Shown one piece after another: positions 7,233-9,108 of a DNA stretch of 9,108 nucleotides. The DNA lies in the NCBI GenBank assembly GCA_045601305.1, contig JAZRZG010000170.1, forward strand, positions 1-9,108, given 5' to 3'. The notes below the pieces were generated by a model. The model was given only the letters and a program-made list of their open reading frames with translations. It was not told the origin of the DNA and did not search any database. Source of the DNA: Equadaptatus sp045601305 (lineage in GTDB: Bacteria > Synergistota > Synergistia > Synergistales > Synergistaceae). A program made the position numbers and the translations under genes. Position 1 is the first letter of the stretch. Every line of letters begins with the position of its first letter.

Positions 7233-7288
7233 CAGGATTTGTTGTGAAGATTATATTTACAACCTGCCGACAGACGCTTAATTCTTTT
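7233..7288. other. Convergent intergenic spacer
   Basis: These 56 nt lie between two convergent stop codons. Only an imperfect pairing (CAGG and TTGT against ACAACCTG with a 5-nt bulge, 7235-7269) and a T-rich run (7282-7290) are visible. Either could weakly end transcription, but I see no strong terminator. Confidence 0.35.
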
Positions 7289-8734
7289 TTAATCCGTAAA
7301 TTGCTCTAAATATTTTTTGTCGATGGTTAAATACAGATAACCATCTTCATATCCATAGCGGTATAACCCGTGTGGAGAAAATTTTGCAAATTTGGCAGGC
7401 AGTTCCTCATTATACAATTTCACCTGCTCAAATCCGATTGATTTTGCAACCGGAATCCACTGTGAAACACGCTCCAGCGGCGTATCATATTTAAAATTTT
7501 TATTAATTGCATGACATACGATTTGTGCAGAGCGTGCAACAGTTCCACTGTCTCTCTTCAGATACACCCTTATTCCCTTGTGGAGCGTTGGAACAGGGGA
7601 AACAGATTTTAACTCCGTCTGCCAAGTATTGGTAATCTCACGAAAACAAAACAAATCATTTATATTGTCATTCCAAAAAGCAAAAGCAACAATGCAAAGC
7701 CCCATAACGACAATACTGCGAAAAGTTTTTGTATAACAGCATAATATCACAGCGATAAGAGCATAATAAAGAGGAGAAGTGGCTCTGGGATCGACTTTTA
7801 TGCCAACAGGAATTAATTGAATATAAAACGACATTGCTATTGCTGATAACAGCAATAATTTGTAAGCAATTATCTTCCTGTCCTCCTGATGTTTTTTCAT
7901 GAAGAGAGCAATGAAGGCGATTGCACAGCCAAAGACAATTTTAACAGAGTGCCTTGCGAAAAATCCTTTTATACCAATGCCTAAGTATCGATATTCAATA
8001 CCGGCGTTTCTAAAAATATCAACAAAAGTTTTTATCTGATGAGGCTGTCTGAATCTATCAAGTTGAATAAATGTCCCAGCCATGAGGAATACCATTCCTT
8101 CCGAAACAAGATAGCCAATGATAAACCCTGTTATCCATAACAGCATGATTTGAATAAATGACTTTCTGTCCTTTATTTCTGACAGAAAAAGCAGCGGCAT
8201 CAAGTCGTAAAAATTGAAATATACTCCAAAGAAAAGCACACCCATACAGATAAAAAACGTTCTTTTATTCAAGACTTTTTTCAATAATGGGGAAATGGCT
8301 AAAAACAGATAAGTCGGAAAAGGAGTGACTGGCCAGTGAATATATGCATAGATTGGATGAATTTGCAACAGCGCCAGAGCAAAAATAACTGCAAATAGGT
8401 CATCTCCCATAAAATCCTTTGCGACTCTGTAGCCAAAGAAACCAATGCACAGCCAAGAAAGCGCTATCATAATATACGGGTTCAGGCTTTTCAGAACGTG
8501 GAAAAAGATAAAAATAATCCAACGGCCTTCATATACCAATCGAGAATGGTAGCTTTCAAGGTAATACAAGGCATCCACGTGCCAAACGGCAGTGCCGAGC
8601 AATGCCGCAAAATTTTGCCAAAGAAGAATAGACAGGAAGCATATTATGCTGACGCAGAATAATTCTTCCAAAGAAAATTTAATATTTCTGATAGAATAAT
8701 ATTTCGTCAAAAATATATCTTTAAGTTTTTCCAT
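7289..8734 (-). CDS. Polytopic membrane protein, probable GtrII-like glucosyltransferase
   Basis: The 481-residue protein has about 9-10 hydrophobic segments (roughly 25-48, 73-100, 113-132, 138-151, 159-185, 193-217, 265-279, 291-311, 319-333, 341-355), then a soluble C-terminal region of about 120 residues. The first extracytoplasmic loop contains VDALYYLESYHSRLVYEGRWI (split: VDALYYLES at 53-61, RLVYEGRWI at 65-73). The acidic residue followed by GRW resembles the GtrII/Glucos_trans_II family, which moves glucose from a polyprenyl carrier to O-antigen on the outer face of the inner membrane. DPRATSPLYYALIAV (315-329) is also family-like. Function is inferred from pattern only; another GT-C enzyme is possible. 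The ATG has GAGGG (8739-8743) 4 nt upstream. No gtrA or gtrB flanks it. Its G+C is visibly lower than that of the housekeeping genes, which suggests separate origin. Confidence 0.6.
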   Translation of the reverse strand: MEKLKDIFLTKYYSIRNIKFSLEELFCVSIICFLSILLWQNFAALLGTAVWHVDALYYLESYHSRLVYEGRWIIFIFFHVLKSLNPYIMIALSWLCIGFFGYRVAKDFMGDDLFAVIFALALLQIHPIYAYIHWPVTPFPTYLFLAISPLLKKVLNKRTFFICMGVLFFGVYFNFYDLMPLLFLSEIKDRKSFIQIMLLWITGFIIGYLVSEGMVFLMAGTFIQLDRFRQPHQIKTFVDIFRNAGIEYRYLGIGIKGFFARHSVKIVFGCAIAFIALFMKKHQEDRKIIAYKLLLLSAIAMSFYIQLIPVGIKVDPRATSPLYYALIAVILCCYTKTFRSIVVMGLCIVAFAFWNDNINDLFCFREITNTWQTELKSVSPVPTLHKGIRVYLKRDSGTVARSAQIVCHAINKNFKYDTPLERVSQWIPVAKSIGFEQVKLYNEELPAKFAKFSPHGLYRYGYEDGYLYLTIDKKYLEQFTD

Positions 8735-8736
8735 TT

Positions 8737-8747
8737 TACCCTCACTG
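8737..8747 (-). repeat. Leader element CAGTGAGGGTA, copy 1 (gtr-like gene)
   Basis: On the minus strand this 11-nt element contains the ribosome binding site of the gtr-like gene. An identical copy lies 145 nt upstream at 8882-8892, also just downstream of a -10-like sequence. See the finding on the duplicated leader. Confidence 0.5.
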
Positions 8748-8758
8748 CATACTATAAT

Positions 8759-8787
8759 ACTATATACCGGATATTGATTTTTGGTAA
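8759..8787 (-). promoter_or_regulatory. Candidate promoter of the gtr-like gene
   Basis: On the minus strand TTACCA (8782-8787, four of six consensus bases) is followed after exactly 17 nt by TATAGT (8759-8764, five of six). Transcription would start near 8752, giving a leader of about 20 nt that contains the GAGGG ribosome binding site. A second TATAGT lies at 8751-8756. Confidence 0.45.
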
Positions 8788-8789
8788 TT

Positions 8790-8912
8790 TTACGCTCTCA
8801 TTAATGACCTTTCCGGATTAAATAATTCTTTGTCAAGCTGTGATATGTTTCCCATGGTCATCACCCAATTATTATAATACATACCCTCACTGTATTCAGC
8901 ATTATAACACAT
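8790..8912 (-). CDS. Possible 40-codon small ORF or gene remnant
   Basis: On the minus strand an open frame runs from ATG at 8912 to TAA at 8790-8792, bounded upstream by an in-frame TAG at 8919-8921. The C-terminal part reads ISQLDKELFNPERSLMRA, which looks like ordinary globular protein sequence. The first half overlaps promoter-like AT-rich repeats and may be non-coding. Internal starts are ATG at 8882, ATG at 8861 and ATG at 8855; GGGTGAT just before the 8855 start would give a 21-residue peptide. I do not recognise it. It could be a leader peptide for the gtr-like gene, the surviving 5' end of a deleted gene, or chance. If it is a gene, its stop codon lies right next to the candidate -35 of the gtr-like gene. 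Confidence 0.25.
   Translation of the reverse strand: MCYNAEYSEGMYYNNWVMTMGNISQLDKELFNPERSLMRA
8871..8884 (-). repeat. 14-nt repeat with -10-like core, copy 2
   Basis: On the minus strand this reads GTATGTATTATAAT. It matches the copy at 8901-8914 at 13 of 14 positions and is spaced 30 nt from it. It contains a perfect TATAAT (8871-8876), but no good -35 was found 16-18 nt upstream. Confidence 0.45.
8882..8892 (-). repeat. Leader element CAGTGAGGGTA, copy 2
   Basis: This is an exact 11-nt copy of 8737-8747 on the same strand. It begins 8 nt after the TATAAT at 8901-8906, so it would form the 5' end of any transcript from that box. Confidence 0.5.
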
Positions 8913-8914
8913 AC
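8901..8914 (-). promoter_or_regulatory. Extended -10 promoter candidate within 14-nt repeat, copy 1
   Basis: On the minus strand GTATGTGTTATAAT contains TGT directly before a perfect TATAAT (8901-8906), which is an extended -10 arrangement that can work without a -35. No good -35 is seen at 16-18 nt. It would drive the small ORF region or the gtr-like gene. Confidence 0.4.
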
Positions 8915-8968
8915 GGTACTATCCCGCATATTTAAATCGACTGCCTCATCAAGATTGTAAAAATTGTA

Positions 8969-8993
8969 AAAACGTCCGCACAGCGGACGTTTT
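8969..8993 (-). terminator. Rho-independent terminator after tRNA-Met
   Basis: AAAACGTCCGC (8969-8979) and GCGGACGTTTT (8983-8993) form a perfect 11-bp stem with a 3-nt loop. On the minus strand the stem lies 9 nt beyond the tRNA 3' end and runs into a T-rich tail (TTTTTACAATTTTTAC). The A-flanked left arm makes it potentially active in both directions, which would also shield the tRNA gene from opposing transcription. Confidence 0.85.
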
Positions 8994-9002
8994 GTTTGCG
9001 AG

Positions 9003-9078
9003 TGGTGGGCCTACCAGGAATCGAACCTAGAACCATCCGGTTATGAGCCGGGAGCTCTGCCAATTGAGCTATAGGCCC
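9003..9078 (-). tRNA. tRNA-Met (anticodon CAU), elongator type
   Basis: The 76-nt gene folds fully: acceptor stem GGGCCTA/TAGGCCC (7 perfect pairs), D stem GCTC/GAGC, anticodon loop CTCATAA with CAU at 9043-9045, T stem CTAGG/CCTGG (one G-U pair) with loop TTCGATT, discriminator A, and an encoded CCA. GGCTCATAACCGG around the anticodon is typical of elongator Met tRNA. The fully paired first acceptor base pair argues against the initiator. A CAU tRNA-Ile modified to lysidine is less likely from sequence style but not excluded. The anticodon stem has a C27-A43 mismatch. Thirty bases upstream remain in the window and show no clear promoter. Confidence 0.95.
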
Positions 9079-9108
9079 GCAAATTATTCGTTTGTTTTAC
9101 AGCATATT

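Noticed and set aside
7235..7290. Hairpin plus T-run as a terminator between the convergent genes
   Set aside because: The stem has a 5-nt bulge and a long loop, and the T-run is not directly at its base, so it does not meet a fair standard for a Rho-independent terminator.
8735..9002. tRNA-end duplication (att site) marking an integrated element
   Set aside because: I searched by eye for a copy of the tRNA 3' end (GGTTCGATTCCTGG) between the tRNA and the gtr-like gene and found none.
1..9108. CRISPR array, insertion sequence, integrase or toxin-antitoxin pair
   Set aside because: No regularly spaced repeats, transposase or integrase motifs, terminal inverted repeats or typical small two-gene modules were found on either strand.

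Overview
The window is a compact bacterial stretch. One block of minus-strand housekeeping and DNA-uptake genes covers about 1-6663. It is followed by one plus-strand gene for an exported protein (6738-7232), an AT-richer minus-strand membrane-protein gene (7289-8734), a 268-bp spacer, and an elongator tRNA-Met on the minus strand (9003-9078). I see no insertion sequence, phage gene, CRISPR array, rRNA or origin.

The minus-strand block reads, in transcription order: miaB (tRNA ms2i6A methylthiotransferase), comEA (DNA receptor), comEC (DNA-uptake channel), coaX (type III pantothenate kinase), dus (tRNA-dihydrouridine synthase) and lysS (lysyl-tRNA synthetase, whose 3' end is cut off by the window). 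Spacing is very tight: miaB stops 2 nt before comEA, comEA overlaps comEC by 11 nt, and coaX overlaps dus by 11 nt. The other gaps are 47 and 52 nt, and I see no internal terminator. The arrangement looks like one operon mixing tRNA modification, tRNA charging, CoA synthesis and natural transformation. coaX-dus-lysS is a neighbourhood also seen in Bacillota and related phyla. ComEC is short (473 aa) and has no C-terminal metallo-beta-lactamase-like domain.

A 74-bp divergent intergenic region separates miaB from a 164-residue signal-peptide protein of unknown function. Next, read convergently, comes a polytopic membrane protein resembling GtrII-type glucosyltransferases. Hand counts of single 60-base lines in it gave about 35, 37 and 40 % G+C, against about 43-53 % in lines from lysS and miaB, so it may have been acquired separately. 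It lies beside a tRNA gene. The spacer between it and the tRNA holds promoter-like sequences, a duplicated 11-nt leader element, a possible 40-codon ORF and a strong tRNA terminator hairpin.

The organism cannot be named from this window. The gene order, moderate G+C and protein style fit Synergistota or a clostridial Bacillota. I lean weakly to Synergistota from the general look of LysS and the GtrII-like gene, which would suit a didermal envelope; this is inference. I found no clearly undescribed system. The points most worth checking are the short ComEC in its unusual operon, the unknown exported protein, and the AT-rich gene with its odd leader region next to tRNA-Met.
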